Shown piece by piece: positions 22,684 to 33,469 of a stretch of 64,000 nt of DNA. This DNA is from Bombyx mori (lineage: Eukaryota; Arthropoda; Insecta; Lepidoptera; Bombycidae). The stretch covers positions 12,965,501-13,029,500 of the forward strand of contig NC_085127.1 in assembly GCF_030269925.1 (NCBI RefSeq), read 5' to 3'. A program made the position numbers and the translations under genes. The notes below the pieces were generated by a model. The model was not told the DNA's origin. It searched no databases and was given only the letters and a program-made list of their open reading frames with translations. The stretch's first letter is position 1, and each line of letters opens with the position of its first letter.

Positions 22684-22990
22684 GTATAAATCTACAGTGG
22701 TTTTTACGGATGTTCCGCTATATCTACCGAACCATGGATCCGATTGACTTGAAACTTGGTATCCTATCTAACTATGGTTTAAATATGCATTACTAATACA
22801 TTAAATCAATTAAAAACAATACACAAACTACCGTGTATTTGACACACACACACACACATATATTTAAACTCTTTGTTTATTGTCAAACTTTTGTTGTTGC
22901 TTAAAGCCGGTGGTCAAATTGAGAATAGATTAATATTGTTTATCTTTAACATTATTTGTCTATAGTGTAGTCTTAGCGAAATCTGTGATT
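22684..22990 (+). mobile_element. Helitron-like family E, 5' part
   Basis: TATAAATCTACAGTGGTTTT and GACTTGAAACTTGGTA match the complete copy that starts at 23016. An (AC)n run lies at about 22844. Confidence 0.6.
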
Positions 22991-23015
22991 ATGGAATTTG
23001 ACAATAGAATCATAA

Positions 23016-23270
23016 TCTATACTAATATATAAATCTACAGTGGTTTTTACGGATGTTCCGTTATAACTACTGAACCGTGCATCCGATTAACTTGAAACTT
23101 GGTACCTATCCATGTAAGAAAATACATGTACTTAATGGATAGGCTAATATTTATATGAGTGTTGGACTCCCTACATCAGTTGCGGGGGCGTTAATGATGA
23201 GAATCTTTGACGAGGTGAGAAATAATAATGTCAATTTTAAATGTCCAGCGAAGTGGACGGGTACAGCTAG
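23016..23270 (+). mobile_element. Helitron-like family E, complete ends
   Basis: TCTATACTAATATATAAATC ... GGGTACAGCTAG, 5'-TC and CTAG-3' ends. No transposase is encoded. Confidence 0.7.
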
Positions 23271-23454
23271 TTATTACCTAAAAACAATAACTATTGATGG
23301 TATGACATTATTGTTCCATACAGTCGTTCATCTCTTATTTAACTGCTTAGGTAAAAATTCAAGTCGATGCTGAAGGCATCACCTGCCAAGATATATTGTG
23401 TTTGTAGCCTCAGCAGCTTAAGCTCTGCGCTAACGAATCAGTCAGAATATATGC

Positions 23455-23650
23455 GACTGCCTATTTCTGCCGTGAAGCAGTAATGTGTTTCGGTTTGAAG
23501 GGTGGGGCAGCTCTTGTAACTATACTGAGACCTTAGAACTCATATCCCAGGGTTGGTGGCGGCATTTACGTTGTAGATGTCCATGGGCTCCGGTAGCCAC
23601 TTAAAATCAGGTGGGTCGTAAGGTCGTCCACCCATCTAAGTAAAAAAAAA
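23455..23650 (+). mobile_element. Bm1-type SINE, 3' part
   Basis: GACTGCCTATTTCTGCCGTG to CACCCATCTAAG plus an A-run. Confidence 0.9.
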
Positions 23651-24047
23651 GCGAACCAGTTATGCGCTTTAGTTTAAATATTAGTACAGCTGTTATAAAA
23701 TGTGATTGATACTGCAATGTCAAGGTATTGGCTTAATTTACATTATCATGTCCATGACAACCTAACAGACGACATTCCGTGACCTTGTCCAGGTATCTCG
23801 TGTAATTAAAAAATACAAAAGTAAAGATGGCAGACGCAATAAAGAAATTCAACTAACACCCAGCGGTCATGAGCTGTCAATGGCAAGAAAACTATCTTGA
23901 TCTGATCTCTTCAGACATAGAAAGCTTTTAGGTTCAATTAAAAAGCCATCAAGCGGCGGTCAGATGTGTGGTGTCGAAAAATAATAACATCCCCCCGTCT
24001 CCTCCCATGGGTGTCTTGAGAGGCGATTATGGGTTTATCCAGATAAG

Positions 24048-24219
24048 TTTTTTTATTTTTATTGCTTTGATGGGTGGACGAGCTCACAGCCCACCTGGTG
24101 TTAAGTGTGTACTGGAGCCCATAGACATCTACGGCGTAAATGCGCCACCCACCTTGAAATATACCTAAGTTCTAAGGTCTCAGTATAGGTACAACGGCTG
24201 CCCCACCCTTCAAACCGAA
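24048..24219 (-). mobile_element. Bm1-type SINE, 5' truncated
   Basis: TTTTATTGCTTTGATGGGTG to CCCCACCCTTCAAACCGAA, then cut off. Confidence 0.9.
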
Positions 24220-24475
24220 CGACGAACCGACGACCTGTTGAAGGTCGCGAGAATCCATTAAATGCAGACAGCGTAGTGCCATCATTATGGCGAAGCTTGG
24301 AGAAGGCCTATATCCAGCATAGGCTATATCCAGTCTGTGAGCTGAAAAATAGACGAACTCGCGGTAAGTCTTCAAATTGAAACGGGAACTAGTAATGGCA
24401 TCAGCTTTCAATTTCATCCGGTAACCAAGCCTTAGTTCATTGAATGCTTCCAGTTCAAGTTTAAGAGACAATGAA
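24220..24475 (-). mobile_element. Possible LINE 3' fragment
   Basis: CGAAGCTTGGAGAAGGCCTA and TATCCAGCATAGGC resemble endings I have seen in silkworm LINE copies. A minus-strand frame of 99 codons crosses the SINE border, so it is not a gene. Confidence 0.35.
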
Positions 24476-24773
24476 TATTAATCAACTGTGATATTGTTTG
24501 GTTTAATTAGTGTTCCCCTCCTAACTACACCTGTGTGTCAAAGGTTACGTACAAGGTTAACAGTGTAGGCTGTGTGAAAATCTATTTAGGCATTTACATA
24601 GGTTTGTTGCGGCAGTAAAGCTAACTGTTTACCATGATACAGCTCAGATCTGGTGGAACGTATTGTGAGCTCCCACAGCCAAACTCACTTTATTTCTGCC
24701 GTTAGACATTAATGGATTCTGGTCTTAAAGAAATGGACACTTTCATAAAAAATAATTGTGACACCAATTTCAT

Positions 24774-25018
24774 GGCTGGTAGGACCTCTTGTGAGTCCGC
24801 GCGGGTAGGTACCACCACCTCGCATATTTCTGCTGTGAAGCAGTAATGCGTTTCGGTTTGAAGGGTGTGGCAGCTCTTGTAACTATACTGAGAACTTAGA
24901 ACTGATATCTCAAGGTGGGTGGCGGCATTTACGTTGTAGATGTCTATGGGCTCCAGTAACCTCTTAACACCAGGTAGGCTGTGAGCTCGTCCACCCATAT
25001 AAGCAATAAAAAAAAAAA
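24774..25018 (+). mobile_element. Bm1-type SINE, headless
   Basis: GCTGGTAGGACCTCTTGTGA to CATATAAGCAATAAA. It lies just left of the gypsy-type element. Confidence 0.92.
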
Positions 25019-25054
25019 TGCCCAAAGGTAGATTTAAAAAAATATATATATATA

Positions 25055-25511
25055 TGTCGCATCCGGGTCAATAGTTCGGAATATCAACGATACACAAACG
25101 TCAAAGTGACAGAATGGCCGTGTCGTGGTTGACGACTTTTAGTAATATTAAGACGGTGGTTTTGATTATTATTTTAAATGATGAAATGTTGTTTTGATAA
25201 ATATCACAAAATGAAGGGTAGACTCCGTAACGTCACAGTTATAAAATGGCGGTACGTGGACAGAGTCGTGGCATTCCGTGTCAGACAGTAATTCTGTCCG
25301 TCTTAGTCAGTGAGTCTCTGTCAGTCAGTCAGTCGGTCAGTCGGTCTGTCGGTATGTGCAACGAAACTGTCGGTTTACCCTGTCATTGTGAAAGTTGTGT
25401 GTGTTGAGTTTCAATAATTATTACTGAAAAGTTTTATTGACTAAACTGAGTTCAATCGAATACAAGCGATGACGGAACCTACCGCTCAGCCATCCCTGAC
25501 GTGTGCCGACA
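25055..25511 (+). repeat. 5' LTR
   Basis: 457 bp, matched to 28577-29033. It includes a GTCAGTCAGTCAGTCGGTCA run and AATTATTACTG..TTTTATTGAC near the 3' side. Confidence 0.9.
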
Positions 25512-25526
25512 TCAGAAGTGAGATCA
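25512..25526 (+). promoter_or_regulatory. Primer-binding-site candidate
   Basis: TCAGAAGTGAGAT directly after the LTR differs by one base from TCAGAAGTGGGAT, which I remember as the complement of the insect tRNA-Leu 3' end. Confidence 0.45.
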
Positions 25527-25678
25527 GGACTCTACTCTCACTGGCGTGACGTGTTTGAACATGTTCGAAGTACAGCAAAAAAAAAAAACATGATGCAGAT
25601 CAGAATACTTGTAGTGGTACGCCACAAGAGCGTGAATGCAGCATACGTAAGTCATGTAATAACGTCTCTGTTACCTCG

Positions 25679-25834
25679 ATGGAAGATCTGAGCCACGAAG
25701 AAATCGTCACATCTTACGTTCTGGCTCATGTTGCCCAGTTTGACCGTCGACTTCATCACATGGCATTTACTAGCGGAAATACAACACGTAACAAGCTATT
25801 GCAAGAAATTAAGGCAAGTGCAAATTTCAAGTGA
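25679..25834 (+). pseudogene. gag-region ORF remnant
   Basis: A 51-codon frame starting MEDLSHEEIVTSYVLAHVAQ, then FDRRLHHMAF, ending TGA. Its position between the PBS and the zinc-knuckle scrap suggests part of gag. No domain is certain. Confidence 0.4.
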
Positions 25835-25919
25835 AACTTCGATCGCAATAATGGATCTGTCATGACGAGTGGGTAGTTCCGACAAGAATTATTTTAAGCG
25901 GCTGACTTCTGCTAGAGTT

Positions 25920-25975
25920 ACATTGCACTAGTGTGGTAAACCAGGACATGAGACTGTGAATTGTCGCTGAAATTT
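25920..25975 (+). pseudogene. gag zinc-knuckle relic
   Basis: One frame reads CGKPGHETVNCR just after an in-frame TAG, i.e. the second half of a CCHC nucleic-acid-binding motif with the first Cys region broken. Confidence 0.6.
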
Positions 25976-26092
25976 TAGAATCTACTAGATTCAATACCAA
26001 TAACACTACACGTTCGATGACTTCGGGCTCCAGCAAGCAAGCAAACAAGAAAGCAAGCAAGTTTCCGTGGGGAAGAAAAATTGACACATCTG

Positions 26093-26855
26093 AAGTCGTC
26101 GTGACCTGTAAGATAAGACGTCCGGTGCGTTCGTGTCTGGCGATGCGGCGGCGTTCGGGTTCCGCTGGCGGATGCAGGTTTTTCCGGTGAAGTGCGTGCT
26201 TGTGCGTGCTTGACAAGTGTTCGCGGTTGGCTTCCTCAGTGTGGGAGTAACATCGTGTAGGAGAGGTGGAACCCGTAAAATTGTAGTTTGCGTGGTGGCT
26301 GGTAAGATTTGTTGCGGTAAGAAGTTTGCATGGTGGTAAAATGTCTTGTGAGTCTGCACAGGTAGCCGGAGGTGAGACTTCCGCGGTCGCGGCCCACCCA
26401 GTCTGCGAGAACCGGGCAGATCGCCTCGACGGTACGGAGGCCGGCCGACGGGTCCGCCAAACGACGAGACCACTCCTCCAGCACGGACTGCCGAGATTGG
26501 AGCCTCCGCGCTCCGGCTGCACTTGCGCTAGGGCGCGCCGCCTCGTAGGAGACTGTGAGGTATCCTTGAATGACTGACTGCGATGCCGCAGCACGGCGAC
26601 GTTCTCGTGGGTAAGAGCGTGGCACCAGACGGGTGCTCCGTATAGTGCCGTCGACCGCACGGGTACCATCACCCTGCCTATTTCTGCCGTGAAGCAGTGG
26701 TGTATTTCGGTTTGAAGGGTGGGACAGCGGTTATAACTATACTGAGACCTTAGAACTTCTATCTCAAGGTGTGTGGTGCGTTTACGCTGTGGATGTCTAT
26801 GGGTTCCAGTAACCACTTAACACAAGGTGGGCTGTGAGCTCGTCCACACATTAAA
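26093..26855 (+). mobile_element. Bm1 SINE, diverged, carrying an R1-type insert
   Basis: The head (CGTCGTGACCTGTAAGATAA) and body run to about 26363; the 3' part resumes at CCGCACGGGTACC (26655) and runs to the tail. The head and inner part are unusually GC-rich for this SINE. Confidence 0.8.
26364..26654 (-). mobile_element. R1-clade-like RT C-terminal fragment
   Basis: Minus-strand frames read ALYGAPVW, then VIQGYLTVSYEAA and LEEWSRRLADPSAGLRTVEA, the post-RT region of R1/TRAS/SART-like non-LTR elements. GC-rich, unlike its surroundings. It is inserted in Bm1 at about CACGGGTA. Confidence 0.7.
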
Positions 26856-27010
26856 ACGAAGAGCGTAATCAAACGAAATTGGATCCGAAGTTTAAAGGGC
26901 CGTTTAAAGTAGTTGAAGTATTGGATGGTGACCGTTACACATTGAAAGCTTCAAATTCAAAACGTACTTACAAATACCCACACGATAGGCTAAGAAAAAT
27001 GCCAGCATGA
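26856..27010 (+). pseudogene. gypsy integrase C-terminus (GPF module) remnant
   Basis: The frame reads ERNQTKLDPKFKGPFKVVE, then VLDGDRYTLK, KYPHDRLRKMPA and TGA. KFKGPFKV..V...RY.L and HD.RLRKM are hallmarks of the Ty3/gypsy integrase end. The frame stays open 13 codons past the TGA to TAA (27050-27052), so TGA may be a later mutation. Confidence 0.8.
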
Positions 27011-27871
27011 CACATACCAGTCGAGGTTGATGTAAATGAAGAGCAAGCTTAAATTGTGGTGAAATCTCGAGTAAGGATAGTCTATCGGCCGTATTGTGTT
27101 CGACCGTACCAGTAGCTATTACGTAGTCGTAGCCCGGTAGAAATCGGTGTCTCTTGAGGCAACTCAAGTAGTCCGTGGGTGCGCGGTGCGCGTTTGGCTC
27201 TGGCGGAGGTCGGGGTCTGTAAAGACCATCGTGTGTAGTCAGCGGGTGATGCACACGGGCGATCCACGCTGTGGATGCGCATCATGAGGGCAATTGCGAT
27301 TGCTGGTCGGCTGGAGAGCCGTGGCGTTAGATATTTTTACTCGGAAGTTTTCTTTGATCTGAGTTCTTGTAAGCTATGCCTGATTTGTACAGAGTAAATT
27401 TGAAGTTTGATGAACGACTGTGGTACGTGCTCTGGCTGATGAATAGTGAACTTTGTATACCCTATTGTTTGATTTGGTTAAAATGAAACAGTTTAAAGCT
27501 TTGATGACTTTAAATTTTCCGATAAGTCGTAAAGTGTAGTCAGGAGTGATCGAGCGGAACAAGTGTTCTCGTGGATGTTTTTGATTGTAGGTTAACCATC
27601 ACGCGAGGACGTGTACAATCAGGAAGGCCGTGTCCCAATCGACACGTGATTGCTGCAGCCAGTACGAGATATGGGACGCAAACGCCGTCTGTTGGCGCTC
27701 GATGGGTCAACTATTCACCGGCCGAGCGGAGCGACGTGCCGGTAGCTGTATAATATCGAGTATTTTTGGTAAATGAGAACAATCTGGTGAGTCGTATTAT
27801 TTTTATTTGGATTTTGGTGCCGAATGTTCTCTTGTCGAGAAATCTATATGCGATGGTTCTCATAAAAGGAC

Positions 27872-28357
27872 TGTTGATTAGAGTCACAGGGATGACTGTT
27901 GATATGTGAGTCACAGGGATGACTGTTGATATGTGAGTCACAGGGATGACTGTTGATATGTGAGTCACAGGGATGACTGTTGATATGTGAGTCACAGGGA
28001 TGACTATCATTGAACACTTGTAGTCACAGGGATGACTATCATTGAACACTTGTAGTCACAGGGATGACTATCATTGAACACTTGTAGTCACAGGGATGAC
28101 TATCATTGAACACTTGTAGTCACAGGGATGACTATCATTGAACACTTGTAGTCACAGGGATGACTATCATTGAACACTTGTAGTCACAGGGATGACTATC
28201 ATTGAACACTTGTAGTCACAGGGATGACTATCATTGAACACTTGTAGTCACAGGGATGACTATCATTGAACACTTGTAGTCACAGGGATGACTATCATTG
28301 AACACTTGTAGTCACAGGGATGACTATCATTGAACACTTGTAGTCACAGGGATGACT
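27872..28357. repeat. 16-copy array with core GTCACAGGGATGAC
   Basis: The 14-bp core starts at 27883 and repeats four times at 27-bp steps, then eleven times at exactly 32-bp steps up to 28343. The 27-bp unit has TGTTGATATGTGA between cores; the 32-bp unit has TATCATTGAACACTTGTA. The core has GTCA/TGAC inverted ends. It lies between the integrase relic and the 3' LTR. Confidence 0.95.
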
Positions 28358-28576
28358 TAGTTACTGTGTACATGAATTGTACGGGGAGAACTTGCAGCAG
28401 TAGTAAATCACTTATTTTCGTTTGTGTAATCTTTCAATGTCGTTATAGAATTTGTGATGACACAAGACTTTTATGTTAGTAGAGTGGTCAGATATGGCCG
28501 AGCGTGAATGATACTGTGCGGTATTGGCTTTTGTTTCAGATTAACACACGAGGACGTGTGTAACACAGGATGGCCG

Positions 28577-29033
28577 TGTCGCATCCGGGTCAATAGTTCG
28601 GAATATCAACGATACACAAACGTCAAAGTGACAGAATGGCCGTGTCGTGGTTGACGACTTTTAGTAATATTAAGACGGTGGTTTTGATTATTATTTTAAA
28701 TGATGAAATGTTGTTTTGATAAATATCACAAAATGAAGGGTAGACTCCGTAACGTCACAGTTATAAAATGGCGGTACGTGGACAGAGTCGTGGCATTCCG
28801 TGTCAGACAGTAATTCTGTCCGTCTTAGTCAGTGAGTCTCTGTCAGTCAGTCAGTCGGTCAGTCGGTCTGTCGGTATGTGCAACGAAACTGTCGGTTTAC
28901 CCTGTCATTGTGAAAGTTGTGTGTGTTGAGTTTCAATAATTATTACTGAAAAGTTTTATTGACTAAACTGAGTTCAATCGAATACAAGCGATGACGGAAC
29001 CTACCGCTCAGCCATCCCTGACGTGTGCCGACA
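28577..29033 (+). repeat. 3' LTR
   Basis: Same 457 bp as the 5' LTR. It is preceded by GAGGACGTGTGTAACACAGG, a weak polypurine-tract region. Confidence 0.9.
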
Positions 29034-29035
29034 TA

Positions 29036-29277
29036 TATATATTGCTTAGATGTGTGGACGAGCTCACGGTCCACCTGGTCTCAAGTAATAAACGAAGTTC
29101 ATAGACATCTACAACGTAAATGCCGTCACGCACCTTGAGATACGAGTTCTAATGTCTCAGTATAGTTACAAGGGTTGCCTCACCCTTCGAACCGAAACGC
29201 GTTACTGCTTCACGGTATAAATAGGCAGAGTGGTGGTACCTACCCATGCGGACTCACAAGACGTCCTACCATCAGTA
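29036..29277 (-). mobile_element. Bm1-type SINE at the gypsy insertion border
   Basis: TATATATTGCTTAGATGTGT to ACGTCCTACCATCAGT. The LTR element ends in this SINE's (TA)n tail. Confidence 0.88.
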
Positions 29278-29284
29278 AAAACGA

Positions 29285-29365
29285 CGTGACGATATTTAAG
29301 TTGTGATGTAATAATATCCAGTAACTACTAATAGTAATTCGTGAGCTGGTTCACCCATCTAATAC
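29285..29365 (+). mobile_element. Old Bm1 3' relic
   Basis: Diverged but colinear (TCGTGAGCTGGTTCACCCAT). Confidence 0.5.
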
Positions 29366-29419
29366 AATAGAAATCATTAAGGTACTCTGACCCGATCTAG
29401 GTCTTAATGCGATTTATAT

Positions 29420-29617
29420 CTAACGACCCGCCCTCGCTTCGCTTCGGAAACATTAAAACACAAATGAAAAAAAAAAAAAAAAAAAAAAGTAGCCTATGTT
29501 CATCAGGGACAATGTCGGCTTCTAATGGAAAAAGAATTTTTCAAATCGGTCCAGTAGTTTCGGAGCCTATTCGAAACAAACAAACAAATCTTTCCTCTTT
29601 ATAATATTAGTATAGAT
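29420..29617 (-). mobile_element. Helitron-like family B (Lep1-like)
   Basis: Closely matches the copy at 13997-14213. It contains an A19-type run at about 29468. Confidence 0.75.
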
Positions 29618-29893
29618 AAAAGAAGAGTTCATATTACTTATTTAACCTTTACCGATACCTGCTTATAAATGCTAAGCAGGATTCGAAATAAGCTGATATT
29701 ACCATTATAACGGAAATTTTCAACAAAATTTCAAAAAACAATAAAAAGCACATTTCCAAAATAGCTTAAAACAAACAGTCATAATCTAAAACAAGTTTGA
29801 CAACATTCTGCTCACTTAGAATGATAAGTTGGAAACTCATCCATGGATAATATTTACATACTCATATTTAACGAGACGATATTTACATACTCA

Positions 29894-30283
29894 TCTATAT
29901 ATTAATACGTGAAGCAAAAACTTTGTATCCCTTTTTACGAAGATTGCGCGGACGGAGGAGTATGAAATTTTCCACACTTATAGAGAATATAGAGAAGAAG
30001 TGCACAATGCTAATATTTTTTTAAAGTAATGCATAAAAGATACATTAAATCAATAAAGAAAACATTACACACACTACATACCATGTATTTGACGCACATA
30101 CGCATGCATACTATTTATTGTCAAACTTTTGTTCTTGACGTCTGTTTGTCTTTGTTAATATTTTTTATAGTGTAGCCTTGGCGAAATTTGGGATTATAGA
30201 AGTATAAAATACAATCTTAATAGTGTACAAACTTACAATTCCAATTAATTATAGTTGAATTTCGACTACTGCGGGACCTTTAG
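29894..30283 (+). mobile_element. Helitron-like family D
   Basis: TCTATATATTAATACGTGAA ... TGCGGGACCTTTAG. A second copy follows directly. Confidence 0.7.
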
Positions 30284-30640
30284 TATATATTAATACGTGA
30301 AGCAAAAACTTTTAGAAAATTGCGCGGAGGGAGGTATATGAAATTTCCCACACTTATAGAAAATATAGAGAAGGAATGCAGAATGCTAATATATTTTTTT
30401 AAATTGTGCATTTATAATACATTAAACCAATAAAAAAATCATAACACACACTACTTTATATTTGACACACACACTTAAATATTTATACTCTTTATTTATT
30501 GTCGTAACTTTTGTTATTGTATAAAGTCTGTGGTCAAATAAAGAATAGGTTAATATTGTTTATCTTTAATATTATTTGTCTATAGCATATTAAGTGTATA
30601 ATCTATGGTCTATAGTGAATATATGTGTAGTGAATATAGT
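30284..30640 (+). mobile_element. Helitron-like family D, second copy, 3' unclear
   Basis: ATATATTAATACGTGAAGCA head to tail with the previous copy. It is diverged and its end is lost in AT-rich sequence. Confidence 0.6.
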
Positions 30641-32000
30641 GAATATAATGAAATATTATAGAATTATTATTTATTAGATTTTAATTTAGAACGAAAATAT
30701 AGATCAAATCTGAACGAATTTTGCAAATCAATTTCTAAACGACAAACATATAAAATTATAGGCGGACTCAGAACGACCTGATTTTCAAGTAATCAAAATC
30801 GAAAAAGAGTCATTGTTCCTGCGTCTCATAACTAGTATCGGCCTTTGACGCGGAGTGAGGAGGGTCTCGCCACCAGAGGCGTTCCTCTCTCACATACGAA
30901 CCAAGAAAACTCGCTCGCTTTTGAAGGTTTCTTAGATTAGCTATATAAACCAAGAATTGGAAATATACCATTAAAATATCGATGTTTTTACATTAAACTC
31001 CCCCACCACGAACCTGGACCTTGATTCTGAAATAGGTAGCCAAGTATATAAACGGGATGATGATATAAGCAAAATAGGAAAAGAAGAAGTTGTAAGAGGT
31101 CTACGTGTCAATTACCACGCTGATCACTAAAATAGGAAATAACGAACTAGTCATTTAATTGTACAAAAATGATTCAGAACTTGTATCTTTGATATAAAAC
31201 AGTCAGCAATAAAAGCCTGATTGTTTAAATCTACTTACTGGTAATAAATGGAGCGTCTGGCGAGTCAGCGAGAAAAGGCACAATTATCTTGGATATAATT
31301 TCTCTAGTTCTAATTTAGCAGATTTGTAGCATGTGATTCGAATATTATCTAAGTTTTAGTTAAATTATTTATATACTAAAGGTAAAAGGTTTTTTTTTAC
31401 CGACTCTTTATGCCGTCTATATTGGTGTCCACCTTCCTTAAAAAACGTGTCCTATTTGCCACACAGGCATAAAAAGCGGAATTCAACTAACGCCATCAAA
31501 TTAAGTAAAAAATTACATAATTTATAAATGAAACCGTATCCTATGTAGCTCTAATTTTAAACGCGGCCTCCCAAATTGTACTCCGTCTAAATAATTCAAA
31601 CGCACTGTACGGTGGAAATGTCGGAGGTTCTCAAATTTTATTTTGGAGGCCCCTTTCGTGAACATTAATTACAGCTCAAAAATGTGTAAGTGTACCGGCG
31701 AATGTTGCTGTTCCCGTTTTACTAAAATTAAATAGTTGAGTTACACCCGAAGTTACCTTTGACGCAATTTTATTTTCTTTTTATCTTAACAAAAAACTTA
31801 CTTTGCAATTGATTGACATACATGGGCATATAAATTCTCGGTGGGCCTGACGTTTTGTTGCCACTGTTGTTTTTTTAAATTGTTATTATAGATATGAGTG
31901 AGTAAGCTTGCAGATGACGAGAGTGCTGCTACCTATCTGAGGAATAAGGTTGCAAGACGGTTCTCCGACAGAAATAGGCATGAAGATGTTTATCTCTCTG
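30641..32000. other. Unassigned AT-rich sequence
   Basis: No gene seen. A GC-richer patch at 30840-30920 is unexplained. Confidence 0.35.
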
Positions 32001-32004
32001 CGGC

Positions 32005-32258
32005 TTTTTTTATTATTTTTTTATTGCTTAGATGGGTGGAAGACCTCACAGCCCACCTGGTGTTAAGTGGTTACTGGAGCCCATAGACATCTACAACGTA
32101 AATGCGCCACCCATCTTGAGATATAAGTTCTAAGGTCTCAGTATAGTTACAACGGCTACCCCACCCTCCAAACCGAAACGCATTACTGCTTCACGGCAGA
32201 AATAGGCAGGGCGGTGGTACCTACCCGTGCGGACTCACAAGAGGTCCTACCACCAGTG
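32005..32258 (-). mobile_element. Bm1-type SINE, headless
   Basis: TTTTTTATTGCTTAGATGGG to GGTCCTACCACCAGT. Close to consensus. Confidence 0.93.
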
Positions 32259-32735
32259 GCTTACAATACGTCTTACCATTTGTGGAAGAGCACAAAATTA
32301 ACGCACTCTACTTGGTATGAAAATTAAAATATGTAAGAACTGGAGCAAAGAGGGCAGCAAAACTTTGAATAGCTAATGCCTCGTCGTCACATATTTTTTG
32401 TTTTATTTAAATACGCAGCAAAATTTTAACTTCTGCAAAACCTACACCGTCTGTTTGACAATTCCTAAAAGCTTGACTAAGTACTTTTAAAGCCTAGAGC
32501 ATTCATTATTCATTATTTATTTAGTAATGTAATTATTTGCCGCCAGAAAATCTCGAAGAAGACGAAAGAGCCCTTTATTTACAAAAGATTTTTAGGTTCG
32601 TTTGTCTCGAAAAAAAAAATTGCTTTATTTTGGATTAGTCTGTCTGGGTATTTGATCGTTCATACCGGCAGTATTTTCATCAATTAATTTACCCACCTAA
32701 CTTCTGTATTCCTTTCAGTTCTTATTTTATAATGG

Positions 32736-32845
32736 GCCCATGTGGTGATACAATCACCCTGTTAATTTTTGCACCAAAAATTCAGGCGTTGCTGTTTGAA
32801 AAGTGGGGCAGATATTGTACTAATAAAAGTGAGTCGTCAATCTTA
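32736..32845 (+). mobile_element. Old Bm1 relic
   Basis: GATACAATCACCCTGTTAAT and GAAAAGTGGGGCAGATATTG follow the SINE order. Confidence 0.45.
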
Positions 32846-33469
32846 CGTCTGAAGATAGGCTAAGGTACACGTTTTAGTACATATAGATAACCATAATCCC
32901 ATAATCTAGTCATAGTCTAGTCATAATCTAATCTAGTCATAGCAGAAATATAACTACAAAATATATGATAATAGGGTATTAATAAATATACTGGAAGCGT
33001 TTTTAATAGCGAATTAAGTCTTCATTTTTCATTGTTGATGTTTAGATGAACCTATGGATCATCTATGCCCACTGAAGACCTTAAGAGATGAAGTTGTGTA
33101 TCTCAATAGTGATGTCAGCTTGTTTCACCCTTCATAATACAGCACATAATTTGGAAGTTGTTTCAGATTACGTTGCCTGTCCTTGACGACGGATTTTCAG
33201 TCTGAAAGGGGAAGGACTTTGCTACGATACAGTCTTATTTTGAGCGATATAATTCAATTTTGTCGAGCAAGTCAGGAAATTGTCACTATAGGAGGTAGAA
33301 GAGGTCAAAGAAAAAACAAACATTTTACAAATCGTTAAAAATGATTTTAATGAAAACAAGTTTGGAAGACGATTTTTTTGAAGTGAAACTTCCTTATCGG
33401 CGTTGGAAAAAAATTTACCGTCACATTTTTCGGTTACGCGTCACATTTTTCCGTTACGCGCCATCTTTT

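Larger units (their letters stand above)
25055..29033 (+). mobile_element. Young, internally deleted Ty3/gypsy-type element
   Basis: Two 457-bp LTRs (25055-25511 and 28577-29033) look identical by eye and start TGTCG and end CGACA. Both sides are flanked by TATA-type sequence, the kind of target used by several gypsy elements. The internal 3.1 kb keeps scraps of gag (a Cys-Gly-Lys-Pro-Gly-His zinc-knuckle stretch near 25932) and the integrase C terminus. Protease, RT, RNase H and most of integrase are gone; a Bm1 copy with a nested R1-type fragment sits in their place. It must have been copied by another element's enzymes. Confidence 0.88.

Noticed and set aside
25860..26816. 318-codon minus-strand ORF as a host gene
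   Set aside because: It crosses a SINE, an R1-type fragment and gypsy sequence; only the R1 part is protein-like.
27872..28357. CRISPR array
   Set aside because: Spacers are identical within each block and the genome is an insect; it is a tandem array inside an LTR element.
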